From Microcaldota archaeon (lineage in GTDB: Archaea > Iainarchaeota > Iainarchaeia > Iainarchaeales > JAGVWC01): 14,485 nt of DNA. Shown piece after piece: positions 1 through 6,838 of the stretch. The notes under the pieces are model-generated. The model ran no database searches. It was not told the origin of the DNA and saw only the letters and a program-made list of their open reading frames with translations. Location: positions 1 to 14,485 of the forward strand of contig JAHJAQ010000139.1 in assembly GCA_018813975.1 (NCBI GenBank). Reading direction: 5' to 3'. The number at the start of each line of letters is the position of its first letter. Within the stretch, counting starts at the first letter, position 1. A program made the position numbers and the translations under genes.

Positions 1-114
1 AGCTTTGTCAAACTGTCTTGCCTGAAAATAACTCATTGCTTCTTCAGCATTCTTTCTATAATCGTTACTCCAGCCAACAAGAAATAAAACCATTACAATA
101 ATAAAACCAGGCAT
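1..114 (-). CDS. N-terminus of a secreted or membrane-anchored protein (partial)
   Basis: An open frame on the minus strand runs from an ATG at 114-112 to the window edge and gives 38 residues; the rest lies outside. The first 15 residues are hydrophobic (MPGFIIVMVLFLVGW), like a signal peptide or membrane anchor. They are followed by a charged helix, NDYRKNAEEAMSYFQARQFD, whose spacing of Ala, Tyr/Phe and Asp resembles the start of a TPR-type helical repeat, though 23 residues are too few to be sure. A TGA immediately precedes the ATG, so the frame cannot extend further. A second ATG at codon 8 is possible but would shorten the hydrophobic stretch. The gene begins inside the neighbouring membrane-protein gene, overlapping it by 50 bases in another frame. 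No clear ribosome-binding site is visible, which fits coupling to the upstream gene. Function unknown. Confidence 0.5.
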   Translation of the reverse strand, partial: MPGFIIVMVLFLVGWSNDYRKNAEEAMSYFQARQFDKA

Positions 115-370
115 TCACGTAAAAAGCCATTAACCCCAACACAATGATTAAGATTGGAACCCACCAAGAAGCCAATTTAATTTCAAAATAGTCTTCAACC
201 CAATTATAAACAAAAAACGCTAGGAAAAAACCAGTAATGGGCACTAGCCAGTGCATGGGAGAAACCCAGGCATTAAAAAAACTGGTTCCCAAAAACCATA
301 AAATCCCATAAAAAAACAAGAACAAAACAAGCAGCAACAGCCATTTCAACCAAGGATTTTTTTCCGTCAT
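65..370 (-). CDS. Small integral membrane protein, unknown function
   Basis: A 101-residue protein starting MTEKNPWLKW with about three hydrophobic segments (roughly residues 9-28, 38-54 and 67-87) and many Trp, Phe and Tyr. It has no motif I recognise. The frame stays open back to 418, but I chose the ATG at 370-368 because GGAG lies at 380-377, six bases ahead, and because the longer version would start within the likely TATA element at 417-424. Its 3' end overlaps the start of the next minus-strand gene by 50 bases, so the two are probably co-transcribed. It is divergent from the RFC gene. Residue composition and length fit a real membrane protein, but nothing indicates its role. Confidence 0.6.
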   Translation of the reverse strand: MTEKNPWLKWLLLLVLFLFFYGILWFLGTSFFNAWVSPMHWLVPITGFFLAFFVYNWVEDYFEIKLASWWVPILIIVLGLMAFYVNAWFYYCNGFISCWLE

Positions 371-416
371 TTTTTTCTCCAACAAACTGGTTTCAAACAG
401 AAAATGCCCCCAACCC

Positions 417-424
417 ATTTAAAG
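417..424. promoter_or_regulatory. Shared TATA-like box for a divergent gene pair
   Basis: ATTTAAAG contains the palindrome TTTAAA. It lies 34 bases before the RFC start on the plus strand and about 47 before the membrane-protein start at 370 on the minus strand. With the usual archaeal spacing of about 26 bases, transcripts would begin near 447 and 395. That leaves a short leader for RFC and a 25-base leader carrying GGAG for the minus gene. This is inferred from spacing only. Confidence 0.35.
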
Positions 425-457
425 CCTTTTCCTGGCTTTCTCTAGAAAAGAGACCCT

Positions 458-1438
458 ATGAGCAAAAACACGGAATTATTCCTAGAATTGCCTTGGATTG
501 AAAAATACCGTCCAAAAGAACTCAAAGAAATAATCGGCCAAACAAGCGCTATAAAACGCCTTCAAACCTATACCGAAAACAAAAACATGCCCCACTTATT
601 GTTTAGTGGTCCGGCCGGGGTGGGTAAAACCACGAGTGCGATTGCCTTGGCCCACGAATTGTATAAAAACGGATTTGAAAGAAACTTTCTAGAATTAAAT
701 GCAAGCGATACACGCGGAATTGATGTGGTAAGGGGAACCATCAAAGATTTTGCACGAACCCTAGCATTTGATTCTGGTTTTAAAATCATTTTTTTAGATG
801 AAAGCGATGCCCTTACCACTGATGCCCAACAAGCCTTGCGCAGAACCATGGAAAAATACACAAAAACCTGTCGATTTATTTTGAGTTGTAATTATTCGAG
901 TAAAATTATTGAACCCATTCAATCACGATGCGTTGTTTTTCGTTTCAAGCCATTAAGCGGAAAAGAAGTGGAAATCGCGTTACAACGCATTGCCAAAGTA
1001 GAAGGCTTGCAACTAGACGAAACCGGATTAAAAGCAATTCAATACGTGGCGCAAGGAGATCTGCGCAAAGCCATCAATGTATTACAAGCAAGCGCGAGCA
1101 ATAGCAAAAAAATCTTGGAAGACCAGGTTTTTTCCGTTAGTTCGCGCGCCAAACCAGCCGAAATCAAACAAATGATTACAGCCGCCCTTACTGGAAAGTT
1201 TTTAGAGGCACGAGACAAACTAGACACCTTATTGTACGAGCATGGCATGAGCGGAGAAGACGTATTATTACAGTTATATAGGGAAGTATTAGAAATGCCA
1301 GAAGCCGAATTGCCCACTACAACTAAAATAGCATTAGTAGATATTATTGGCGAATATAATTTTCGCATGGTAGAAGGCGCCAATGAAAGAATTCAATTAG
1401 AAGCCTTGCTTGCCCAACTCATGAAATTCAAAAAGTGA
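458..1438 (+). CDS. rfcS: Replication factor C small subunit (sliding-clamp loader ATPase)
   Basis: Subunit of the clamp loader that opens the PCNA ring and places it on primed DNA using ATP. The 326 residues match the usual archaeal small-subunit length. Visible motifs, in order: the N-terminal WIEKYRPKEL box (13-22), Walker A GPAGVGKTT (51-59), Walker B FLDESDAL (112-119; Ser where Ala is usual), sensor 1 LSCNYSSKI (142-150), the arginine-finger motif SRC (156-158), and a sensor-2-type GDLRKAI (200-206). A helical collar domain follows, to the end. No strong ribosome-binding site precedes the ATG, consistent with a very short leader. The stop TGA sits in a GTGA that also serves the next gene. 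The large subunit RfcL is not in the window. The family assignment is firm. Confidence 0.96.
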   Translation: MSKNTELFLELPWIEKYRPKELKEIIGQTSAIKRLQTYTENKNMPHLLFSGPAGVGKTTSAIALAHELYKNGFERNFLELNASDTRGIDVVRGTIKDFARTLAFDSGFKIIFLDESDALTTDAQQALRRTMEKYTKTCRFILSCNYSSKIIEPIQSRCVVFRFKPLSGKEVEIALQRIAKVEGLQLDETGLKAIQYVAQGDLRKAINVLQASASNSKKILEDQVFSVSSRAKPAEIKQMITAALTGKFLEARDKLDTLLYEHGMSGEDVLLQLYREVLEMPEAELPTTTKIALVDIIGEYNFRMVEGANERIQLEALLAQLMKFKK

Positions 1439-1443
1439 ACCAA

Positions 1444-2058
1444 ATGCCTGCGAACAAAGCAGTCGGAACAAACCCAGTTAGTAGAAAAAAAGGTTTCATG
1501 GCTCAAAAAGCGTGGGTGCGCATCGTTAAAAGAAAAGAAGCTGCCAAGCTACGCGTTTCCAAAAAAGCACGGCGATTTCAAGCCGAAAAGCGAAGATTGT
1601 TCGGAATCCAAAAATGGCTTTTCAGAAATGCAAAAATAATCGGATTATCTCAGGGTATAGTTCCAAGTGTTGACACAAAAACCCTACAGCATGCCGCGCA
1701 AGTCATGGAAGCGTGTAAACGCGCTGGAAAAACTATTTCTGCTAAGGGTGCTAAAAGAATGGAAAGCACATTAGAAAAATTGTGGAAATTCAAAGAAAAT
1801 CGAATAAAGGGCGCTGAACAGGTTCGAGAAGAAATAGACTGGTTGAATGACTTTTTGAAACGCTATCAACACTGGCGTTGGTCTCCTTTTTTACCTGCCC
1901 CCTACAAACAAACCATGCAACAAGTCCAGGAGATTAAAGCACAGGCACAAGAGATACAAAACGCTCTTAAAGCTCAAGAAACAGAAGCCAAAAAACTACT
2001 TGACAAACTCACAAGAGCACTAGGAGAATTGCGCCCATCAGAAAGACCACGCCCCTAA
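1444..2058 (+). CDS. Basic helical protein, unknown function (first of a tandem pair)
   Basis: A 204-residue protein, highly basic in its first 60 residues (Lys/Arg-rich) and strongly helical afterwards, ending in a probable coiled coil (about 150-195, rich in Gln, Glu, Ala and Lys). I do not recognise a family. Its middle, HAAQVMEACKRAGKTIS, aligns with RKAGRIILACERKGRYLK of the next gene, and KAWVRIVKRK near its start with KAWNRVRSKK, so the two look like old duplicates. I prefer the ATG at 1444 because GTGA of the RFC stop lies five bases ahead, as at two other junctions here; a GTG at 1435 and an ATG at 1498 are alternatives. Downstream of and coupled to RFC, so a role with nucleic acid is possible, but that is inferred only from charge and position. 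Confidence 0.7.
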   Translation: MPANKAVGTNPVSRKKGFMAQKAWVRIVKRKEAAKLRVSKKARRFQAEKRRLFGIQKWLFRNAKIIGLSQGIVPSVDTKTLQHAAQVMEACKRAGKTISAKGAKRMESTLEKLWKFKENRIKGAEQVREEIDWLNDFLKRYQHWRWSPFLPAPYKQTMQQVQEIKAQAQEIQNALKAQETEAKKLLDKLTRALGELRPSERPRP

Positions 2059-2074
2059 TCTTTTTAGAGAACAG

Positions 2075-2084
2075 TTTTTTAAAG
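2075..2084 (+). promoter_or_regulatory. TATA-like element before the second basic gene
   Basis: TTTTTTAAAG is centred about 26 bases before the ATG at 2106, and the 47-base gap holds no obvious ribosome-binding site. If used, it would give a nearly leaderless transcript, so this gene may be expressed separately from RFC. Alternatively the T-run is only a terminator for the upstream gene. Confidence 0.3.
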
Positions 2085-2105
2085 AAAAAAAAACAATAAG
2101 ATGGT

Positions 2106-2681
2106 ATGGCTCGATTATCTCCAACCGCTCGAAAAGCATGGAACCGCGTTCGAAGCAAGAAAAGAAGGGACGCGGTAAAAAGAAAGGTTTGGAGAACAGT
2201 TCGTCCCGATAAATTAGGGAAAGAATGGCGCCAAGCCGAACGAAAAATATTTTTGAAACAACAACCCAAACGATTAGAAGTAACAAAAAGAGTCCAAGAA
2301 ATGGCAAAAAAAACCGGGGCAAATATTTATTCCCTGCGAAGCATTGAAACGCTCGAGATAAGAAAAGCCGGGCGCATTATTCTTGCGTGCGAAAGAAAAG
2401 GACGGTATTTGAAGTCCGAAGAGCAAACCGCTTTATCACAAGCCCAGTCCGTTGCTGAACAGCTAGAGGCAAAACTTGAAAGAGAAATTGAACAAGCCAT
2501 TCAAGACAGGTCTTTTTTACAGCAGTATTCGCGCAAAAGTTTGGAAGGAAAAAAGCTCCATGAGTTAGCCATCACAACAATTACTTATTTACAAGCACAA
2601 GAACGACAAACGAAAAACGTTGCACGCACTGTTCGACTAGCATTTGAAAAACATAGTCGCATTAGACAATCCAGGCCGTAA
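2106..2681 (+). CDS. Basic helical protein, unknown function (second of a tandem pair)
   Basis: A 191-residue protein with a very basic N-terminal third (MARLSPTARKAWNRVRSKKR onward) and a long helical, Glu/Gln-rich remainder with a likely coiled coil around 100-140. It has the same architecture as the gene before it, with local matches KAWxRxxxxK near the start and AGRIILACERKGR near residues 88-100. The first gene has Glu-Ala-Cys-Lys-Arg-Ala-Gly at the equivalent place. No known family is evident. The start is the first ATG of the frame; an ATG at 2101 is in another frame. Its last 20 bases overlap the end of the convergent Nre gene, and T-runs at 2682-2688 and 2693-2698 could end its transcript. 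Confidence 0.7.
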   Translation: MARLSPTARKAWNRVRSKKRRDAVKRKVWRTVRPDKLGKEWRQAERKIFLKQQPKRLEVTKRVQEMAKKTGANIYSLRSIETLEIRKAGRIILACERKGRYLKSEEQTALSQAQSVAEQLEAKLEREIEQAIQDRSFLQQYSRKSLEGKKLHELAITTITYLQAQERQTKNVARTVRLAFEKHSRIRQSRP

Positions 2682-3918
2682 TTTTTTTCTGGTTTTTTAA
2701 GGCATCTAATAAATGGCTTTTTTGTTTGTAGTTTTGGAATGGAACTTGTAAGCGAAGCTTCAAATACTGCAAGGCCAGATCTAAATCGGAAAAACGCAAG
2801 GGTTTTTTTTGCAGGGCATTCCGAACCGTTTCGCGAATCACCCAAACTCCCAACGGAGAAGAATAGCTTTCTCCAATCTCGCGGAAAACTAAAGCAGTGG
2901 CTTGTCGTTTTCGTTTTACCAAGTGTTCGGCGATTGCCAATCGCGCGGCATAATAAGCACCCGTAATATTGTCCGCGTATTTTTTTCTACCGCCATACAA
3001 TTCAAAGTCAGCTATAATAGTGTATTCTTTGGATTGTTGATAGGTTGGATCTTCTAAAGTCCAAGGACTTCCAGGCAACCAGCATTCCAGCATTTCAAAA
3101 CTCCAATTGTTGGGGATTAATACTATAAAAAAAGAATTTCCCAAATAGTTTGAAGCAAACAATTCTATTTCTCCTATTTGTTGAAAATATTTTACACTTT
3201 TATTAATCAAATATTTTGAAACTGAATCATCAATTGCCGTAATACTCCAGCGCGTGGGAACAAGAGATCTATTGTTTTTGATTCCAAGTGTTCCAGCACT
3301 AAGAATTTTAGATAAGTAATGAACCGGCAAACCATGGTCAAATAATTCTTGGATTGCGATTTGGGATTTTACTGCGGTATCTGAAACCAAGTAATCTACT
3401 TTTTGAGGAATGCGCGGGTTTTCTTGTAAGCTCATTTTTTCCAACAATGCAATCGGCCCTAGTGGGGCGGTGGTTTCATTAAACGACAGATTGAGTTTTG
3501 GTTTTTCTTGTAATTGAAATTGTGCTTCTACTGGTTGGACGCTTAACGCTAGTTCTTGTAAGGAAAGCAAATCATTAGAAGGATTGCTGGCTTGATCTGC
3601 TTTCATATTGGTTTTGGATTGAATGAGCTGAGAACGCAATTGAATTATTTGATTAGAAGACAAACCAAACCATTGTTCCGGATTATCCAAAAAAGAATTT
3701 TGCTCGGAGACCAACGGAGGTGCTAATGGCGCAATTGAAACAAAAGGATAGTTATTCCGAGAAACAAAAAGGCTTGGAGGAGAACTGCCTGTAAATTCTT
3801 TTTCTTGAATGCTCGAAACAGCTTTTTTTTTGGTTTCAAACTTTTCTAATATTGGACAATGGGAAAGCCTACACCATAAGCGCCCTTTGCATCGAATACA
3901 GAGTGAAGCTGAAATCAT
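2662..3918 (-). CDS. nreA: Nre-family DNA repair protein (NreA-like)
   Basis: A 418-residue protein of the archaeal Nre family (formerly DUF650/DUF651), linked in haloarchaea to repair of DNA damage. The N-terminus carries a putative zinc site CxxC-x5-C-x4-C (Cys7, 10, 16, 21) ending in CPI. FTGSSPPSLFVSRNNYP (42-58) and, nearer the C-terminus, ATALVFREIGESYSSPLGVW and VIRETVRNAL are family-typical stretches. The last residues, QKKITAWI (410-417), fit a PCNA-interacting motif (Q-x-x-I-x-x-aromatic), a feature known at the C-terminus of family members, although only one of the two aromatic positions is filled. About 120 residues after the N-terminal part (roughly 80-200) are less familiar. The gene is convergent with the preceding basic gene (20-base overlap) and divergent from the pilus ATPase. 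Family membership is recognised from memory; the exact subfamily is not certain. Confidence 0.85.
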   Translation of the reverse strand: MISASLCIRCKGRLWCRLSHCPILEKFETKKKAVSSIQEKEFTGSSPPSLFVSRNNYPFVSIAPLAPPLVSEQNSFLDNPEQWFGLSSNQIIQLRSQLIQSKTNMKADQASNPSNDLLSLQELALSVQPVEAQFQLQEKPKLNLSFNETTAPLGPIALLEKMSLQENPRIPQKVDYLVSDTAVKSQIAIQELFDHGLPVHYLSKILSAGTLGIKNNRSLVPTRWSITAIDDSVSKYLINKSVKYFQQIGEIELFASNYLGNSFFIVLIPNNWSFEMLECWLPGSPWTLEDPTYQQSKEYTIIADFELYGGRKKYADNITGAYYAARLAIAEHLVKRKRQATALVFREIGESYSSPLGVWVIRETVRNALQKKPLRFSDLDLALQYLKLRLQVPFQNYKQKSHLLDALKNQKKITAWIV

Positions 3919-3938
3919 GAGACCCTATTAAAAAAGCG

Positions 3939-4003
3939 ACAATGGGCTAAAAAAAGAAAGCCACTTATCTTGCCATTGTTTTGGCCAAATCAGGGCGCCA
4001 AAA
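3939..4003. promoter_or_regulatory. Cluster of inverted repeats in the Nre / pilus divergent promoter
   Basis: The 124 bases between the two divergent genes hold ACAATGG (3939-3945) with its inverted copy CCATTGT (3973-3979), the perfect palindrome TTTGGCCAAA (3980-3989), and TTTTGGC (3979-3985) with its inverted copy GCCAAAA (3997-4003). All lie directly upstream of the pilus TATA-like box. This arrangement suits an operator for a dimeric regulator, but no regulator is identified. Confidence 0.35.
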
Positions 4004-4004
4004 C

Positions 4005-4013
4005 CTTAAATAA
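4005..4013 (+). promoter_or_regulatory. TATA-like box of the pilus operon
   Basis: CTTAAATAA, preceded by an A-rich stretch that could serve as a BRE, lies 30 bases before the ATG at 4043. Transcription would start near 4035, leaving a very short leader. The box overlaps the earlier in-frame ATG at 4013, which argues against that start. Confidence 0.5.
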
Positions 4014-4042
4014 TGGGTTTTCGTTCTATTTGTAGGATTCAC

Positions 4043-5740
4043 ATGACAGATTATTTTGACCAATTTTTGGAAAACGCCAAAAAAAAGAAAACACTGGAAA
4101 AGGGCAGTCAAAAACCAGAGACCAAAGAAACCCCGTCAGCCCCAGACCTAAACAAAGCGCTATTTGAACAAGACGCTAAAGAAGAAAAACTGGCTCAAAA
4201 ACTAGAAGAACTACAGCTACCAGGCCAAACTGAAAAAGAAAAACTACACTGGGTGTTAGAAAGCAAAAGAGAAGAAGCTGCGCGAAAAGAAACTAAAAAA
4301 TTCCGAAAAAGAAAACTTGTGGTGTCTTATGGCGACACCAATATTTACGAAGTAGAAGGATCCGAATTATTACACTATGATATTCCCGTTCCAAAACCAA
4401 CTTCTACTGAAAAAGCCATGATTAATGCCATCAAAGAAGCCGCCACGCGCTTAATTTCAATTGCCCCGTACAAAATTAGGGACCCAGAACAAAAAAGAAA
4501 TGTGTATTATCAAAAAATAATGGATATTTTGCGCAACAACCCCGAACTAAACATTCCCACCAATCGATATGATTTTTATGCCAAAGCAGTTGTACGAGAA
4601 ATGGCAGGATATGGAATCATTGACCCCCTTATTCGAGATGATTTATTAGAAGAAATCATGGTAACCGGTGCACACAGACCCGTATATGTGTTTCACCGCG
4701 AATATGAAATGATGACCACTAACATTGAATTTTATAATGAAAACGAAATTCAAGACTTGGTGAATCGAATTGCACGCGAAGTGGGAAGGAGAGTGGATAT
4801 TTCTTCTCCACTATTAGATGCACGCTTGCCAGATGGAAGCAGGGTGAATGCTACAATCCCCCCCGCGTCTGTAGATCAAAGTTCTTTAACCATTCGAAAG
4901 TTTCGAAAAGATCCGTATAGTTTAGTGGATTTGATTCAATTAAAAACCTTGAACGTGGAAACCGCTGCTTTCTTGTGGTTGTGCGTGGAAGGAATCCAAG
5001 TCAAACCAGCAAATATTTTAATTTCTGGCGGAACAGGAAGCGGAAAAACCACTACTTTAAATGCACTGGCCGCAATGATTCCGGAACGAGAAAGAATTGT
5101 AACCATTGAAGATACCGCGGAACTATTCTTGCCTTTAGATCATTGGATTAGGCTCGAAGCACGTCCTCCTGGATTGGAAGGAACAGGAGAACTCACCATG
5201 GATATTCTAACCAAAAATGCTTTGCGCATGCGACCAGACCGCATTCTAGTGGGGGAAGTACGGCATGCCGAAGCATTTACCTTGTTTACTGCCTTGAATA
5301 CGGGCCATGATGGTTGTTGTGGAACAGTCCACGCCAACTCTCCGGAAGAAACCATTATTCGCGTAACCAGCCCCCCTATGAATGTACCCATTGCCATGCT
5401 GGCAGCACTAGACTTGATTATAGTGGAAAATCGATTGCATGATAAAAGAAAAGGAACCATTAGAAGAGTCACGGAAATTGCCCAGCTTTCAGGGGTGTAT
5501 GAAGGAAAACCAACCACCCAAAATATTTTTGAATGGAATGCGATTACCGATGAACTAGAACGAACCGCGATTGGAATTGATTATATTAAAAAACTTCAAA
5601 AGCTCACAGGACTGGGTAGAAAACAAATTGAATTAGAATGGAAAAAAAGAGAACGCTTTTTAAGCGGACTAGTCCAAAAAAACATTCGCGGTATTCGAAA
5701 AACCCGAGAAGAAACCAATCGCTTTTTGCAAAATAAGTGA
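4043..5740 (+). CDS. Type IV pilus / type II secretion ATPase (TadA/GspE superfamily)
   Basis: Hexameric cytoplasmic ATPase that drives subunit assembly at the membrane platform. The protein has 565 residues from the ATG at 4043; AGGA lies a few bases ahead and the TATA-like box lies over the alternative ATG at 4013. The first 100 residues are charged and Lys/Glu-rich. An N-terminal domain follows, with YGIIDPLIRDDLLEEIMV (about 193-210), typical of this superfamily. Motifs: Walker A GGTGSGKTT (329-337), the Asp box IVTIEDTAEL, RPDRILVGEVR containing Walker B (397-407), and the His box TGHDGCCGTVHANSPEE. It heads a run of pilus genes: TadC-like x2, pilins and a peptidase. The pair of TadC proteins and class III pilins point to an EPD-type archaeal pilus rather than the archaellum, because no archaellum-specific genes are present. 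Confidence 0.93.
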   Translation: MTDYFDQFLENAKKKKTLEKGSQKPETKETPSAPDLNKALFEQDAKEEKLAQKLEELQLPGQTEKEKLHWVLESKREEAARKETKKFRKRKLVVSYGDTNIYEVEGSELLHYDIPVPKPTSTEKAMINAIKEAATRLISIAPYKIRDPEQKRNVYYQKIMDILRNNPELNIPTNRYDFYAKAVVREMAGYGIIDPLIRDDLLEEIMVTGAHRPVYVFHREYEMMTTNIEFYNENEIQDLVNRIAREVGRRVDISSPLLDARLPDGSRVNATIPPASVDQSSLTIRKFRKDPYSLVDLIQLKTLNVETAAFLWLCVEGIQVKPANILISGGTGSGKTTTLNALAAMIPERERIVTIEDTAELFLPLDHWIRLEARPPGLEGTGELTMDILTKNALRMRPDRILVGEVRHAEAFTLFTALNTGHDGCCGTVHANSPEETIIRVTSPPMNVPIAMLAALDLIIVENRLHDKRKGTIRRVTEIAQLSGVYEGKPTTQNIFEWNAITDELERTAIGIDYIKKLQKLTGLGRKQIELEWKKRERFLSGLVQKNIRGIRKTREETNRFLQNK

Positions 5741-5746
5741 TACAAA

Positions 5747-6832
5747 ATGGCCAAAGACGAATTTAAAGAACTCGATTCTGAAACCGTAGACCGTATTGTA
5801 AACCGTATGAAAAAAAAATACAAAGAAGAAGGAACCGAATTCGAAACTGGAAAAGGAAAGCTAGAAGAATTACGCGGCATTATTTCAACCGGCAAACACC
5901 CCATGCAATTTCAGCAGATTGAAGAACTAACCGAAGCACCATCTCCCTGGATTCGACGATTGGGAAGACTATACTTGCGCTTGCGCAGCCCCCTAAGACC
6001 TGTTGGAAGATTTATTGCTTCTTTACCCCCTGCCAAAACACTAAACTTTTATTTGTACAGCGCCAACATGCGCTATAGTTTGCGCCAATACCTTGCCTTA
6101 ACCACATCAGTTACGGCAGTTTCTTTTGTCACGGGATTGCTTTTTGGACTGCTTATTTCTTTCTTATTACGCTTGCCAGTACTTGGCCAAATCATTATTA
6201 CAATTATTATTGCACTATTGTTCGCGGTTTTTGCGGCTTTTTTAATGTTGTTATTGCCTCAAAGCAAAGCCCAGCAACGCGGAAAAGAAGTGACCCGGGA
6301 ATTGCCTTTTGCCTTGCGTCACATGGCAGCAGAACTAAAAGCCGGAATTGGATTGTATCGCACCATTCAAATCATTGCTTCTGCAGATTATGGGAGTTTA
6401 AGTGAAGAATTTGCTCGCACGATAACAGAAATAGAAGAAGGAACAGAAGCAAAAGATGCCTTGCGCAACATGGCCATGCGCGTTCAATCTAAAGGACTGC
6501 GAAATGCAGTTATGCACGTGGTACGCGCCATGAAGACAGGAGGGAATCTCTCCGATGTCATGAATGAAATTGCAGAGGACATTTCGGTTGAACAGCGAAA
6601 CGAAATCCGGGAGTTTGCCGAAAAAATGAACTTTTTTGGCGTATTATTCATTTTTGCCGGAATAGTATTGCCATCCTTAATTGTTACCTTGGGCGGCATT
6701 CGTGCTGCTCCATTACCCTTACAAATCGAAATTCCTGTTACCCCCACCACACTTGCTATCATGTTTTTTGCTATTATGCCTATTATTCTAGGCATATTAT
6801 TATTATATCTTAAAGCAATTCAACCACGGTGA
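5747..6832 (+). CDS. TadC-like pilus platform protein 1 (T2SF domain)
   Basis: Polytopic membrane protein of the type II secretion F / TadC family, the platform on which the ATPase acts. It has 361 residues with a charged cytoplasmic N-terminus (1-115), two adjacent membrane helices (about 117-141 and 146-170), a soluble T2SF helical domain (about 180-290), and two C-terminal helices (296-316, 333-356). In the T2SF domain, ELPFALRHMAAELKAG and the later MKTGGNLSDVMNEIAEDIS are family-like; the second TadC protein has matching segments. It starts six bases after the ATPase stop. The TGA of that stop lies in GTGAT, complementary to the archaeal 16S 3' end, so translation is probably coupled. 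Confidence 0.9.
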   Translation: MAKDEFKELDSETVDRIVNRMKKKYKEEGTEFETGKGKLEELRGIISTGKHPMQFQQIEELTEAPSPWIRRLGRLYLRLRSPLRPVGRFIASLPPAKTLNFYLYSANMRYSLRQYLALTTSVTAVSFVTGLLFGLLISFLLRLPVLGQIIITIIIALLFAVFAAFLMLLLPQSKAQQRGKEVTRELPFALRHMAAELKAGIGLYRTIQIIASADYGSLSEEFARTITEIEEGTEAKDALRNMAMRVQSKGLRNAVMHVVRAMKTGGNLSDVMNEIAEDISVEQRNEIREFAEKMNFFGVLFIFAGIVLPSLIVTLGGIRAAPLPLQIEIPVTPTTLAIMFFAIMPIILGILLLYLKAIQPR

Positions 6833-6838
6833 ACCCAA

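Noticed and set aside
450..459. GAGACCCTAT occurs just ahead of the RFC start and again at 3919-3928 beside the Nre start.
   Set aside because: The two copies are in opposite orientation relative to their genes, and a single 10-base match in 14 kb is within chance.
1435..2681. The two basic proteins as copies of ribosomal protein L19e.
   Set aside because: Their lengths and basic helical character suggested it, but the characteristic L19e N-terminal sequence is absent from both.
4013..4042. A longer start for the pilus ATPase at the ATG at 4013.
   Set aside because: That ATG overlaps the likely TATA-like box, and the ten extra residues (MGFRSICRIH) do not look like part of the charged N-terminus.
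5140..5517. Minus-strand open frames under the ATPase and other real genes.
   Set aside because: They lie opposite strongly supported coding sequence and show no motif or plausible protein composition.
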